Source: Mimachlamys varia
Taxonomy: Eukaryota; Mollusca; Bivalvia; Pectinida; Pectinidae
Direction: 5' to 3'
Length of the DNA stretch: 64,000 nt
NCBI GenBank assembly: GCA_947623455.1
Contig: OX392545.1
Location: 23,857,501-23,921,500 of the forward strand
The notes beneath the pieces are model-generated. The model was not told the origin of the DNA. It saw only the letters and a list, made by a program, of their open reading frames with translations, and did not search any database. Numbering within the stretch: the stretch's first letter is position 1; each line of letters opens with the position of its first letter. This document shows, one piece after another, positions 11,597 through 22,921 of the stretch. The translations under genes and the position numbers were made by a program.

Positions 11597-12640
11597 TCTC
11601 ACCAGAACGGACACTAAAAAGATTTCTGAACAAAAATCGTATGATTGGTTGATTTTTAAATGTTGAAATATTATCAAAATTTTATGTTCAAAATCTTGAA
11701 AAAATACTGTATTGTCTGCCAAACGAACATTTAATATGTTTTTATAACGTGACAGAGAAATATTCTGTTTATATAAATGCGCAAAAAAAATACTGAAATT
11801 CGTTTAAATGTTTGTTTAAATGCTGAGAACGAGACTGTATTTGCAGCAATAACAACACTTAAGATATTTCATGCTTTACTTTAGAAGTCTCGGGAGGGAA
11901 AAAGCTACATTACAATGGAATCAAGATTCCTATACATATGTATAAAATTAGATTTCAGAATAACGAACTCGCAGTACACTGGGGTCGTATCGTGGTTAAT
12001 CTCATTTGGCTAAGTTTGTCTGTTGGAAATTAAAATAATTTTTCATGATAACTGTTCCTGACATATGTCAGACAGTATAGTCTAAGGCTAGTGGGAGACG
12101 CGGAGCCCCATTCCTCCCCGTAACCATGGCCTTGATATAATAACAATGACGTCGCTGGTACATTAAACGGTCTGGGATTTTTTTCAGAAAAATCGCGTCA
12201 TTAGATTAGGATTCCTCCTATGTATCGTGTAACATTGCAATTTATCAGGTAAATAAAATCGCAGCGTCCGCCTATTTTGTTGATAAATTGAGCATATGTA
12301 CAGATTTTATCATCAGCGTATCTTAATGGCGAAAACATGGACAAAAACAATCCTACTACACCTTTTTATAAAATTAGTATCTTCTGTTTTGGCATAACGT
12401 TTTACTTCTATTATTACATGTTAATATGTTATCACCAATGCAATGGTCTCTGTATGCATGAAGCCGTATAACTTAGTCGGTAATTCAATAGTAAATTTTG
12501 TCTCAAGTTTGCAGTCTCGACTCAACTGCATTACTCAGACTACAAAGCTCTTATCAGCACACACTCTGTTGAAGCAGGTGCGTGCCGATGTATTGCTAGT
12601 CATGAATGTTTTTGTTTTCAATTTTTTTCTATGTTTAGTC
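11597..12640. other. No recognisable feature
   Basis: Unique-looking A+T-rich sequence. A short frame at 12443-12685 has no recognisable domain. Confidence 0.5.
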
Positions 12641-12660
12641 AATACATGTAGGAACAGGAC

Positions 12661-13015
12661 GACACCCAAGCAAGCATTGATATGATATTATGACAAGCAT
12701 ATGTGATTTGTCAAATCTGCATTGTACAGACACGTTCACGTTTGCTGTTAAACTGTTTAACTTTGTGTTACACATTTGTAAGGTTTGCATTGCACTAATG
12801 TACAGTTTGCGTTATTTTTGTATCAATTTGTTTCTATGTTAAGGTAATAGAAACAGGATGCCACCCAAGCAAGCAATGTTATGATATTATTACAAGCATG
12901 TGTGATTTGTCAAGTCTGCATTGTACAGACACGTTTACGTTTGCTTTTTAACAGTTTAACTTTGTGTTATATTTTTGTAAGGTTTGCATTGCACTTATGT
13001 ACAGTTTGCGTTACG
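12661..13015. repeat. 199-bp direct duplication
   Basis: The block starting ACACCCAAGCAAGCA near 12662 recurs 199 bp downstream near 12861. The copies share the GATATTAT, TGTGATTTGTCAA, CATTGTACAGACACGTT and AGGTTTGCATTGCACT segments and diverge by about 10-15% by eye. The second copy runs into the degenerate edge of the 22-bp minisatellite. Confidence 0.85.
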
Positions 13016-13064
13016 CTTCTGAAAGTTTGCGTTGTATTTCTAAACTGATTTTGTTGCATTTCTG

Positions 13065-14480
13065 TAGGATATTCATTGCACTTTCGTACCGTTCGCCTTC
13101 CGTAACGTTTTATTTGTTACTTTCGAACCGTTTGTATGTCACTTCCGTACCGTTTGTATGTCACTTCTGTACCGTTTGTATGTCACTTCTGTACCGTTTG
13201 TATGTCACTTCTGTACCGTTTGTATGTCACTTCCGTACCTTTTGTATGTCACTTCCGTACCTTTTGTATGTCACTTCTGTACCGTTTGTATGTCACTTCC
13301 GTACCGTTTGTATGTCACTTCCGTACCTTTTGAATGTCACTTCTGTACCGTTTGTATGTCACTTCTGTACCGTTTGTATGTCACTTCTGTACCGTTTGTA
13401 TGTCACTTCCGTACCTTTTGTATGTCACTTCTGTACCGTTTGTATGTCACTTCCGTACCGTTTGTATGTCACTTCTCTACCGTTTGTATGTCACTTCTGT
13501 ACCGTTTGTATGTCACTTCCGTACCGTTTGTATGTCACTTCTCTACCGTTTGTATGTCACTCCCGTGCCATTTGTATGTCACTCCCGTACCATTTGTATG
13601 TCACTCCCGTACCATTTGTATGTCACTCCCGTGCCATTTGTATGTCACTCCCGTACCATTTGTATGTCACTCCCGTACCATTTGTATGTCACTCCCGTAT
13701 CATTTGTTTGTCACTTCCGTACCATTTGCATGCATGTCACTTCCGTACCGTTTTATTTGTTACTTTCGAACCGCTTGCATGTTACTTTGGTACCGTTTGA
13801 ATGTCATTTCCTATTGCTTGTATGTCACTTCTGTACCGTTTGCATGTCACTTCCGTACCGTTTGTATGTCACTTCCGTACCGTTTGTATGTCACTTCTGT
13901 ACCGTTTGCATGTAACTTCCGTACCGTTTGTATGTCACTTCCGTACCGTTTGTATGTCACTTCTGTACCGTTTGCATGTAACTTCCGCACCGTTTGCATG
14001 TAACGTCCGTACCGTTTGTATGTCACTTCTGTACCGCTTGTATGTCACTTCCGTACCGTTTGTATGTCACTTCTGTACCGTTTAAATGTCATTTCTGTAC
14101 CGTTTGCATGTCACTTCCGTACCGTTTGTATGTCACTTCCGTACCGTTTGTATGTCACTTCTGTATCGTTTAAATGTCACTTCTGTACCGTTTAAATGTC
14201 ACTTCCGTACCGTTTGTATGTCACTTCCGTACCGTTTGTATGTCACTTCTGTACCGTTTGTATGTCACTTTTGTTCCGTTTGCATGTCACTTCTGTACCG
14301 TTTAAATGTCACTTCTGTATCGTTTAAATGTCACTTCCGTACCGTTTGTATGTCACTTCTGTACCGTTTAAATGTCACTTCCGTACCATTTGTATGTCAC
14401 TTCTGTACCGCTTGTACAATGTATGTCACATCCGTATTGCTTGCAAAGCATTTCTGTACCGTTTGCTTTAAACTTCTGTA
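13065..14480. repeat. 22-bp minisatellite
   Basis: About 62 units of 22 bp with consensus CGTTTGTATGTCACTTCTGTAC. Variants cluster: a TCCCGTACCATT block at 13555-13710 and a TTTAAATG block at 14080-14370. The unit has no stop in any plus-strand frame, and 22 is one more than a multiple of three. All three forward frames therefore stay open for up to about 280 codons (12964-13800, 13158-14003, 13334-13915) and encode rotations of the same peptide. I consider these frames non-genic. Degenerate units extend upstream to about 12955. Confidence 0.95.
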
Positions 14481-15090
14481 TCGTTAACGCTGCACTTCTG
14501 CACCATTTGCATTGAACGTCTGAATGGATTGCTTTGAATTTCCGTATCATGTGCGTTGCTCTTCCGCAACACCGAAATGGTCTAAATAGTACATAGTAAT
14601 ATAATGTGTTAACTTATTCAACGTCATCATTTCAATTTTGTGTTAGCTTAAAAATAACCTTGCTATTTTTTCTCCTGTTGACGCTTGACTTCGAATGAGC
14701 CTAGTCTTGTTCTCTTATACTCTACCAAGACTTTAGTATTTTCTTTTTTTGTATTAATGAAGATTCGACTAATGTTTTGTTGATGCCTCTTAATTACCAT
14801 GTTGCTTGATTTTATTGCCATTGAACCTACATGTACTGATCGAAATATGACCAATTAAGTCTTTTTCTTAAGTGTATTTAGCTATTCACGCCAGTAATTT
14901 AAAGCATTAGATTAAATACTTAAAACAGACATATCGGGAACCTTCAGTAAACTAACAAACACACAATCTCCTATATTGGGTTGTAGCGAGTGGGTGGCTT
15001 TATAAGATTTGCAGTTTCTTCCTTACTCTGCTTTAAATTTTATCAAAGTTACGTAGGATTTTTACCCATATCTCGTGATGCATCTTATTT
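14481..15090. other. No recognisable feature
   Basis: A+T-rich spacer. The words AGAGATGCAGGTTGATGAAG at the right edge belong to the retroelement fragment that follows. Confidence 0.5.
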
Positions 15091-15343
15091 AAGAGATGCA
15101 GGTTGATGAAGACTATGAGCAAGTGTTATGGTCGCCATTTTTGATTCATTCAGATAATATGTAGCTTTGCGGGATATGATGGTGGGCGTTTTTGCTTACT
15201 GATTCCTATGCCTACTTGTGAGTGAAAATGATACGCAAGATATCACTTCAAGGACTTGGCATTAACTTGGATGTGACTTGATTTAAATGGCGTAAATCGT
15301 CGAAGAAAAAGACACTTACTCTTCGGGAACGCTTCGGTATTCT
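15091..15343 (+). mobile_element. Penelope-like element 3' fragment
   Basis: Reads AGATGCAGGTTGATGAAGAC, then a block matching the last codons of the reverse transcriptase frame, then ACTTGGATGTGACTTG, CGTCGAAGAAAAAGACACTT and CTTCGGGAAC. It then jumps straight to CGCTTCGGTATTCT. The middle of the 3' tail is deleted. Confidence 0.75.
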
Positions 15344-16184
15344 TTGATATTTTCTAATAACAAAACCAGGGGGAAGGGGTATTTTATGATATTAAATGTT
15401 ATCCCAAAGAGGCCCTTTCGCTGACAAAAGATCCCCTTTAAAATAGTCCGTTCGTGATCTCATCCCCCCACATTAGTATACACAAGTCACGTGACTTCAA
15501 CTGCCGAGACCACCAAGCTATACAGTAGTACATAAGTACCTTTATCAGTGGTCTATTTGTAGTTGCCATTAAACATTCACTAAAGTTAGTTTTCGAGATG
15601 ACACAATCTGGCCATTGTAAATCCGCGTATGGAATGAAAACCATGGCCGCAGACTGTTATGGCGGCGCCGATCCTTACCGTGAAACGCTCACGACGGGAG
15701 TTAAGCATCAGTCCGCACTGTTTTACGGGCACCAATGGTTTCAAAGCAGATGGATTAAAATAGCATGAGAGGAATGTACAATGAACATCTGAAGGACGAA
15801 ATATACGGAGCATGATGCCACTACCTCCCTTTAATTGGTAAACAAAATAAAAAGATAATTATGATAACAAGCAGGACCCGATGGAGACCTCAGAAGTGTG
15901 TTTAAATCGATACAGTCGGTGCCATTAGCTGGCCTTTCTAAAATCTGGCTGACTTCACACATATTGTTTTTAAATTGTACATCATTACATTAATAAAATA
16001 AAATTGCTGGTCGGTTTTGAAACAACAATAGCGACACAATAGTATGGATTACAATACGGCAATGATAGAAAAACCAGGACGGCTGGTATCAGTGTCTATT
16101 TCAGGGATCCCAAAACCACATTCTATCACACTGCCACGAATAATTCTCAGCCGATTGATGACTTCGAGCCGCTAGATAAAGCTT
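15344..16184. other. No recognisable feature
   Basis: Two minus-strand frames (15438-15644, 15586-15813) have no recognisable motif. Nothing else seen. Confidence 0.5.
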
Positions 16185-16375
16185 AACAAAGGAAAGATTT
16201 ACATGGGGACTGTCATAAAAGTACAAACAGATAAGACCATGTGTTCCGAAAGAGTAAGCGTCTCCAGCTTTATCGACGACACCCACCATGTAAATCTTGG
16301 CCACACCCAAAATAGATATGAAGTCCTCAAAATGAGAACCGAGTCATCATTGTCAATCACATCAAGGGAGCACAC
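16185..16375 (-). mobile_element. Penelope-like element 3' fragment
   Basis: Minus-strand tail: the plus strand reads CAAAGGAAAGATTTACATGG, AAGACCATGTGTTCCG, TCGACGACACCCACCATG and GAGAACCGAGTCATCATTG, in the order seen in other minus copies. The terminal GAGAATACCG end is missing. Confidence 0.8.
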
Positions 16376-17544
16376 TACGGTATTAGCCCCAATCGTGAAA
16401 TATATTTGGTATTACTGAAGACACTGTTAGATATCCTATTTATATATATTTATTCTGGCAAGGCAATGTACTTGTAGTTATAACTGTCGTCAGCATAACA
16501 GGAAGCATGTACAGGAAATATATAAGGCACTTTACAGAGTCATCTTCATATACAATATCATGTTGAAGGCAATATTAGCTACAGTTTAGTTTCAACAGAC
16601 ATTCTCTACTGACGGCAATCTTAAATCTTTTCCTCAGAAGCACGCGAACCATGTATAAAGTGTCGGTACTTTAACGGAGCTGTTTATATAAGAATCTCCT
16701 AAAATACGACCGAGTGTTCAAATCAACAAGCTAGCTATTAGACAATCAATCACAACATCACAAAGATGCGTTGCCAATCTGGGTCTCAAAGACGTTTTGC
16801 ACATTGATTATTTGAGAAATTAACTTCATTATTCACTACGGAATAATTTAATGATCCATCTTAACAATGTTCTCTAAAACAACAAAGACGTACGCTCCCG
16901 TGGGGCTGCACATCTCTGGCAAACCCCACCTTCTACAGAAGGGTACAATTTAATGACTGTCTCGAAACATTTTGAATATCAGTCACGAAACCGAGAGAGC
17001 AACGCTATCAGAATTGTCAGCTTTTCACCAGCATTAAAAGGTCGACATCTGATGCTGCGGAGAAACTAGTTTTGCTATACTGCTAAAATTCTTAAAAGAG
17101 TATATTTGAATGCAGAATATCATTGTTTTTTTACTACGAATATATTTGGACAGTCTTGCTATAATCGACGTTCGAATCTGCCAGAAAGCTGACGCGAGTA
17201 CCGCAGTTTGTCGCTTGTTACAAGGTATTGTGAACACTCCGACTTAGCAAATTCATCACTTTGGCGTCCCTGAATAGAAATAACGCCACAAAAAACCTAC
17301 CATCAAACAGGACAACGGACATTATGTCAAATTAATTTAATTTGTCACCTTTACGCTTGTTGATATAGTCGCGTCATGTTAATGTTGATGGTCGCCGCAC
17401 AACTGTCGTCTGCTAAATAGATCGAACCGATCAATACCACCACGAGGTAATTGTTTGTTGGCAGGAATACAATAAGACGTAACACCATCAGTGAAAAACT
17501 TTCTTCTTTGATATTTGATCGCGGGGCTTCATTTGTGAGCAAAC
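16376..17544. other. No recognisable feature
   Basis: Unique-looking sequence with no supported gene, RNA or repeat. Confidence 0.5.
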
Positions 17545-17990
17545 CTGAAGAAAGGATAAACTTGTTTCTACCACGATAGGTGGTGGTATTCAAATAATCA
17601 TCACATCTGTTGAATAACATTTTGTTTATACCACAAGTTGTATAAACTCAAAACGCATTTTGATTGGCTGACATAAAGAACTTTGACCTGAACAACGTCG
17701 CTTGCTGATTGTTTACGACGTCATCGATTGTTGACGTTGTCACTGCTTGGCAGGAATAAGAGATGATACGTTTTGAGCATATCATAGATCACGGTTCTCT
17801 TCAATCGTTTCCGACTGAGATTGTGGTAGAAACAGGTCACACGACTCGAGGTAATTGGACATGGAATTTATTTCACTCTCGTTATTAATTTTTTTAAACC
17901 AAATTAAAGCTCGTATCATTTGTAACTTGTAAAAAGTTATCAACTTCAATATCGGACAACCACTTGTTGTGTAACCTCTATTTTTGTTAT
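17545..17990 (+). mobile_element. Dispersed element D, copy 1
   Basis: Shares ordered blocks with 45530-45935 (same strand) and 34575-34870 (opposite strand). The blocks are TTTCTACCACGA, TTGAATAACA, TTTGTTTATACCACA, ATTTTGATTGGCTGACAT, GCTGATTGTTTACGACGTCA, TTGTTGACGTTGTC, CATATCATAG.TCACGGTTCTCT, TTTATTTCACTCTCGTT and CACTTGTTGTGTAACCTCTA. No open frame. It is probably a non-autonomous DNA transposon with GACGTCATCAATTGTTGACGTC as a palindromic core. Exact termini are unclear. Confidence 0.75.
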
Positions 17991-18076
17991 AGTTAAGAAA
18001 AGATAACAAATAAAGTGACAGTGAAGTTTTAGGCATTTACAATTATTTTTGAAACAAGTTGTCTACCAAAACACCG

Positions 18077-18115
18077 GCCGCCTTGGTGAAGGACTGCACC
18101 ACCCGACCACCCAAT
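18077..18115 (-). mobile_element. tRNA-derived SINE scrap
   Basis: GGCCGCCTTGGTGAAGGACT followed by GCACCACCCGACCACCC matches the tRNA-like head of the SINE at 45966-46140 with an internal deletion. Too short to be functional. Confidence 0.55.
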
Positions 18116-18384
18116 ATTTCGGTAAGCACATGGAGCATGTGTTCAAACTATGTAGAGAGTATTATTCCGCTTTCATTGTCTATAAAAAAAATTCAAATAA
18201 TTCTGGGAAAAAAACAAAACAATCTAACATACCAGTAACACTGTCGTACGAATAGTACAGCAGTATTATGTTATTGTGTAAAATGCGACGGTAAATAAAA
18301 ATTCGGGAATCTTGACATATTATCGGAACAGGAAATTGGGTATGGGACAAAAACCTGACCCTTCCGCTTCTAGTTTAGAAATTA

Positions 18385-18545
18385 ATTTTGGATTCCCATC
18401 TTTTGGCCCCTAGTATCACTGACGAGTTTCAGAAGGAAGAAACAGCGGCATGATGCAGTTTAATTCATCTTTGCGGCATACTGTATCTATTACTAAATTA
18501 AAAAGGTGCAGCATATGTGTGTTGTTTTATTTCATTTCAAAATAT
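18385..18545 (+). mobile_element. Hammerhead element (retrozyme-like) fragment
   Basis: Contains, in order, GATTCCCATCTTTTGGCCCC, the ribozyme at 18413-18456, GCAGTTTAATTCATC, GCGGCATACTGTATCTATTA and AAAAGGTGCAGCATATGTGT. It matches the other family members on the plus strand. The far part of the unit is absent. Confidence 0.8.
18413..18456 (+). ncRNA. Degenerate type I hammerhead ribozyme
   Basis: Stem I GTATCA pairs imperfectly with TGATGC. The core CTGACGA is intact. Stem II has drifted (GTTTC AGA AGGAA), and GAAAC is present. The stem III/cleavage segment reads AGCGGCA rather than AGCTGTA, so the U16.1 partner is lost. Self-cleavage is unlikely. Confidence 0.75.
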
Positions 18546-18679
18546 TTTATTAAATCAATATGATTTAAAGGGATTGAGCAACAGGCAAGGCCTATAAAAG
18601 CTCTCTCCCTGGAGGTACATAAACATCTCAAACATATCTTAAATTTTAGATAAATATAAGCAAAGATTAACGCATTGCA
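18546..18679. other. No recognisable feature
   Basis: Short spacer with no supported feature. Confidence 0.4.
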
Positions 18680-18945
18680 TTATGCATGTACACACAAACT
18701 GCAAGCATACATACTTACATACGTGAATACAAACAAACATGCAGGTGTACGTATACACATATGCATACATACAGTCATAGATACGTATAAGTAAATATTC
18801 CTACATCCACCGCATAAATATGCGCATACACACATACATGCATACACACACGCACATATACACGTGTGGAAACACACCACCTGCATGTACAGGTCATGCA
18901 TACACACATACCCACGTATACACATACATATATGTGTGTTAAGTC
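18680..18945. repeat. Cryptic simple repeat, alternating ACATAC/CACA
   Basis: Dense alternating purine-pyrimidine runs (CATACACACACGCACATATA and similar) with no fixed period. Frames through it are low-complexity and not genes. Confidence 0.8.
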
Positions 18946-20289
18946 ATCTTTGAAACTTGTCATGAAAAGAAGCATTGAACTTTGTACCAGAAGTTTTAAA
19001 GCAATATTAGAGTTAAAATGATAAGATAGATTCAAAGGTGAAATCCATAACATGAAGATTCATTTATTTAAACCATTTCACTTCAATCCATTCATTGTCT
19101 ATTTATTCTTTATCCAAATGACGTGAAACAGCGTAAGCATGCTAATATACTTACCTTGTTGAGATGCTGACAAAAGTATTCCGGTATTTTCTGCGTGTTA
19201 CCCGCAGGGGGAGGTAAATTTAGGCATTCCTTATGATTTTGTAAAAAACCATTCCAGATATAGCCCAAACTAGCAGATGTCTACTTTGTGAGTGCAAGTG
19301 TACTTCGAATATGACTAAGTTTGTGATTTTTTTTTTATGTTGGAAATCAGAGGCATACCAATGTAGGATGGAAATATTGTGTTTGTTTTGTAAATATACG
19401 TATCAATGGTATATTTTGTTTACAAGTAGCGTAAATCTACATGGTGATACAATTTGAAATAGTTAACAACGTATAGCCCGCATTTTTTTATAATTTGGTA
19501 AAAGAAATAAATCCACAGATAATCGGAACTATGCATTTTCTGATGCCCGCGGGCAATACACGTTTATACACGTCCATTTTTTGTACGGTAAGATGAAGAG
19601 GACTGATGTATTTTTTCACGACATATTCAAAGACGTCCAGTTTTACCCAATATAATTATTGCGGCAACTATACAATTTGCTAAAGTTTTTGTCTATCTGC
19701 ATCAGGACATGAATCACACACGCTGTGATCCTTGTAAGGTCTTTTTTGTTACACGAACTCTAAAAGCTGGTTAAGAAGACAAGAGTTAGTCCTATAATAA
19801 TGTCATGGGTGATTTACAGCCAGACAGCTTATGAACAAGGTCGTCTGTTTATTTCGGGATAATGCTATTTTCTTTTGTAGAATAACCATGTCGTTCTGAC
19901 CTTAATCTTCCCTAAGCGTGTGTGGTTTTGAAACATGATGTACACGACAAATCTATATGAAAGAGATCAAAATATTTTTAGTTTTAAATCTGGTTTTTCT
20001 TTATCGTATTTTTTCGACATTTCCATTCTTTGGTGAGAAAACGTTATCATAAACATGAACTGGATTATTTGGACCCATGATTGGTTGTAAATAACGTGAT
20101 TCCATATATAGAATAATCCTCGGGGAAATCAGGCCTCCCGACCTATATTCTACAGCCCAAATGATTGCCATGGGCCTCTACGAGACCTTGAATGTCACAA
20201 TCTTGATGTAAATAGACATAAATATTTTCACTTGAAAATAATTGGATAATACTTTCCATGCAGTTAGTTTAATGCCTCTATTCTACACC
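18946..20289. other. No recognisable feature
   Basis: Unique-looking A+T-rich sequence; nothing supported on either strand. Confidence 0.5.
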
Positions 20290-20395
20290 CTTGTATATGC
20301 TCATTAGCATGCCTGCTTGTTGTGATTGAGAATTATGCCTCAGTTTACACTTTGAGGTCATTACATGTACTTTGATCTGACCTAAATATATAAAG
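20290..20395 (+). mobile_element. Penelope-like element scrap
   Basis: TATATGCTCATTAGCATGCC, TTGTTGTGATTGAGAATTAT and GATCTGACCTAAATATATAA follow the order found at 26030-26130 just after the reverse transcriptase stop. Only about 100 bp remain. Confidence 0.55.
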
Positions 20396-20878
20396 CGGGT
20401 GTTCTCTATAAAGTTGTATTTTTTTTACATCTTTTGATCTGTTAGACGACATGTATCGGAGACCTTGCGTTTGAGAAGTTAATTGCCGTCTTTCTTTTTA
20501 ATTGCATATATTCTTTGGATCTGCCTGTTGTGGTTCTGGCGAGACAAACGGAATCATGACGTCATGACATGGCAGCAGTTTTGTATCAAAAGCCAACACT
20601 TGAACAAAAAAAATGAAAAAAAAACCCCAGATTTGAATGGTGTTTTAGGTGCTTAAGGCTTAACAGTTACACCTTTTCTGACATTATAAGAGTATTTCGT
20701 TCACAAAAGAAAATAAAATCCCTCTGTTAAAATCTCTAAACAAGTAATACCAAGAAATACACCAACAGTAGATGGTACTTATATATCTAGTAAATTGATT
20801 AGGTAATGCCAAATGTTACTACTGCCGATTCTGACCAGAACATGATGTTTATAACTTTATCGTAAAGAAAATAAATAA
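20396..20878. other. No recognisable feature
   Basis: Spacer with no supported feature. Confidence 0.45.
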
Positions 20879-20930
20879 GAGGATACCGAAGCGTCAAGAA
20901 CATCGTAAATACATCGGACTAAAATAACCA
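20879..20930 (-). mobile_element. Penelope-like element 3' end scrap
   Basis: The plus strand reads GAGGATACCGAAGCGTCAAG, then AACATCGTAAAT, then TCGGACTAAAAT. This is the diverged inverse of the family's terminal sequence. Confidence 0.5.
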
Positions 20931-22080
20931 ATAGTCGCTTACCTAAAATACGAAGGTATATTTGCATAACTGACTATCCGCTCTGTTTTAGTGGCAGTAC
21001 ATCACCATCTTGAAGGATCGATTTTAATCTAGTTTTACAAACACTTGAAGAATGAAATTGCATACATAAATTTTACCATATTGTACACTGGTTACTGGCT
21101 GTAACCGGTTTTAATCAGGAAAGACATTTCGATTTGTGTTTAACTGGGCGTGAAATTGATTTGGGTGAGATGGAATCGCACGCAGATTTAACATGGACTT
21201 AACGAGAAGGTTATAGCTATTTTAGTTTATTTTCAATCCAACACCGGGCGACATCAGTAGATATACGACTGGCCTTTCCGCGTCTAGAAATTTCTACATC
21301 GAAGGCCATATTCGGGCGAGTTGATGTACAATGTAAGGATAGATAACCACAGGAATTAAGCACCCTAAAAAGACCAGAGGAAGCCCACTCGCTCCGGAAG
21401 TAAGTTACATGGGAGTATGGATGATGCTATTTACATGGATATTTTTATAGGCCAATCTTAAAACGTTTTATTCTTCCAAGTAAGAACTCAATATCACATT
21501 TTTTTTTCACGTGGTATTAAGGTTTAATTTCAGTGAAAACTAGAGAATGACTGTGAGACATAAATACTCCCGCCCCCATATGAAAGCAGTTTTCATGGAA
21601 CTTGGACAATATTTGTTTTTGACCAGACCATGAATTGTCTCCTATTTTAGTTTTCACAAAATGATTACTGGCATTGCTTTCGTATTGCCACATTACATAC
21701 ACATACCAAATTGTATTAAAATCGGACAATCGGTGGCCATCTTGAATCATCATGCCATATTTGTCCTTTATAATGAGTGGCGACACATGACCATCCTTCC
21801 CACCAGGTTTCATCATAATCCGTAAAAAAGAAAACCATTTATTACAGAATATGTTTTTAGCCAATCAGAGGCCGTGACGGCAATTTTGGATGATTGTATC
21901 GGACAAAAAGAGCAAGGTACACAACAGGACATCAGACTAATGATATATTCAAAGTTTGATGACAATCGTATCCGTAGTTATTTAATTAAGCTGGTTACAT
22001 TACCATGGTACGGGACGGGACGGACATGGGTAACACCATAAGGCCTCCATTTTATCGCCGGGGCCTAACAAGTGTTAAAT
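20931..22080. other. No recognisable feature
   Basis: A 115-codon minus frame at 21517-21864 has no recognisable domain, and its codon pattern looks random. Nothing else seen. Confidence 0.5.
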
Positions 22081-22117
22081 CAACGTGAAATTCATGTGAA
22101 GAAATGTTGCCTGTGTA
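22081..22117 (+). mobile_element. Solitary right terminus of the 10255-11596 family
   Basis: GTGAAATTCATGTGAAG followed by AAATGTTGCCTGTGTA parallels the right end of the bounded array (GTGAAATTGACCTGAAGA, then CATTTTGCCTGTGTAC). No tandem array lies next to it. Confidence 0.5.
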
Positions 22118-22244
22118 TAATTACAAAACACCAAGCAGTGTCACAGAGACTTCGAAAGGGAGACCACCGGCTGTCTGGATTCATACAGACCCCTTTGTGT
22201 ATACCCAAAAAGCATAGGCAAACATCTTTTGTGTTAAAATAATA

Positions 22245-22395
22245 CAAGATGACGTTACACACATGCTGCACCTTTTTAAATTTAGTGATATATGTAGTAT
22301 GCGGAAAAATGAATTAAACTGCATCAAACATCTGTTTCGTCCTCCTATGACTCTTCAGTGATGCTTGGGACCGAAAGGTAGGAATATGATACATG
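22245..22395 (-). mobile_element. Hammerhead element (retrozyme-like) fragment
   Basis: The plus strand carries GATGACGTTACACACATGCT, GCACCTTTTTAAATTTAG, TAGTATGCGGAAAAATG, the inverted ribozyme and GACCGAAAGGTAGGAAT. The distal half of the unit is not found. Confidence 0.85.
22321..22364 (-). ncRNA. Near-intact type I hammerhead ribozyme
   Basis: Minus strand: stem I GCATCA and TGATGC pair over 6 bp. The core CTGAAGA and GAA are intact. Stem II (GTCA TAGGA GGAC) keeps three pairs plus one A-G mismatch. Stem III is AC, loop AGAT, GT. The cleavage triplet is GUU, which is allowed (NUH) but usually weak. It may retain slow activity; this is inferred from the consensus only. Confidence 0.75.
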
Positions 22396-22638
22396 ATACA
22401 AGACGGCAAATATCTTGTGTGTTCTTAACCATATCCAGTCTTGGTTGCGTTTCATTATTTCCTTGATGAAGCAGAAGACGTATTCGTATAACGTCTATAT
22501 TGAGGTAGTAAGTAGTAAGTACACGTATGTGCCATTTACTCCAGTTTCCTAGTTACAGTATGTATGTACCACCCTTCAGGAATGCTTGGAAGAGACTTGC
22601 TTGTTGGGCTCTCAAACGTGCTGGAAGTTATATCCGTA

Positions 22639-22680
22639 ACATACATGTAACTGTGTTTTTGTACACAGTTACATGTATGT
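22639..22680. repeat. Perfect 17-bp hairpin
   Basis: ACATACATGTAACTGTG at 22639-22655 faces its exact inverse at 22664-22680 across an 8-base loop (TTTTTGTA). The stem is too short for a typical animal microRNA precursor. It may be a palindromic repeat remnant. Confidence 0.8.
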
Positions 22681-22804
22681 GTAAGAACCATATAGATATA
22701 GGTTTAAACAGATATTGCTCAAAGTCTCAAAATGGTCGAAACCCGTAACTACGCTTTCACCTTTTCGAGCAGCAACATCATCACTTCAACATCATACCAT
22801 GTTG

Positions 22805-22915
22805 TCAAGTACTAGCTCCGCCCACCTCCCACACCTGATTGGCTCTGTCAACATGACGTCGGGTAATTGGCATGTGACATCAGCCTGTTTTGATTGGTTC
22901 GTCATGTCGGTAAAA
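22805..22915. promoter_or_regulatory. Possible promoter-type motif cluster
   Basis: Within about 100 bp there are a GC box (CCGCCC), three inverted CCAAT boxes (GATTGGCTC, AATTGGCAT, GATTGGTTC) and a CRE-like TGACGTCG. Farther downstream are an E2F-like TTTCCCGCC at 23220 and GCCGCCAT near 23475. No convincing first exon follows: the frame at 23556-23759 begins with a hydrophobic stretch but is not recognisable. Weak evidence. Confidence 0.25.
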
Positions 22916-22921
22916 TCATAA

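Noticed and set aside
12964..14003. Overlapping forward frames of 193-281 codons
   Set aside because: They lie inside the 22-bp minisatellite and encode rotations of the repeat. No start context, domain or codon pattern supports a protein.
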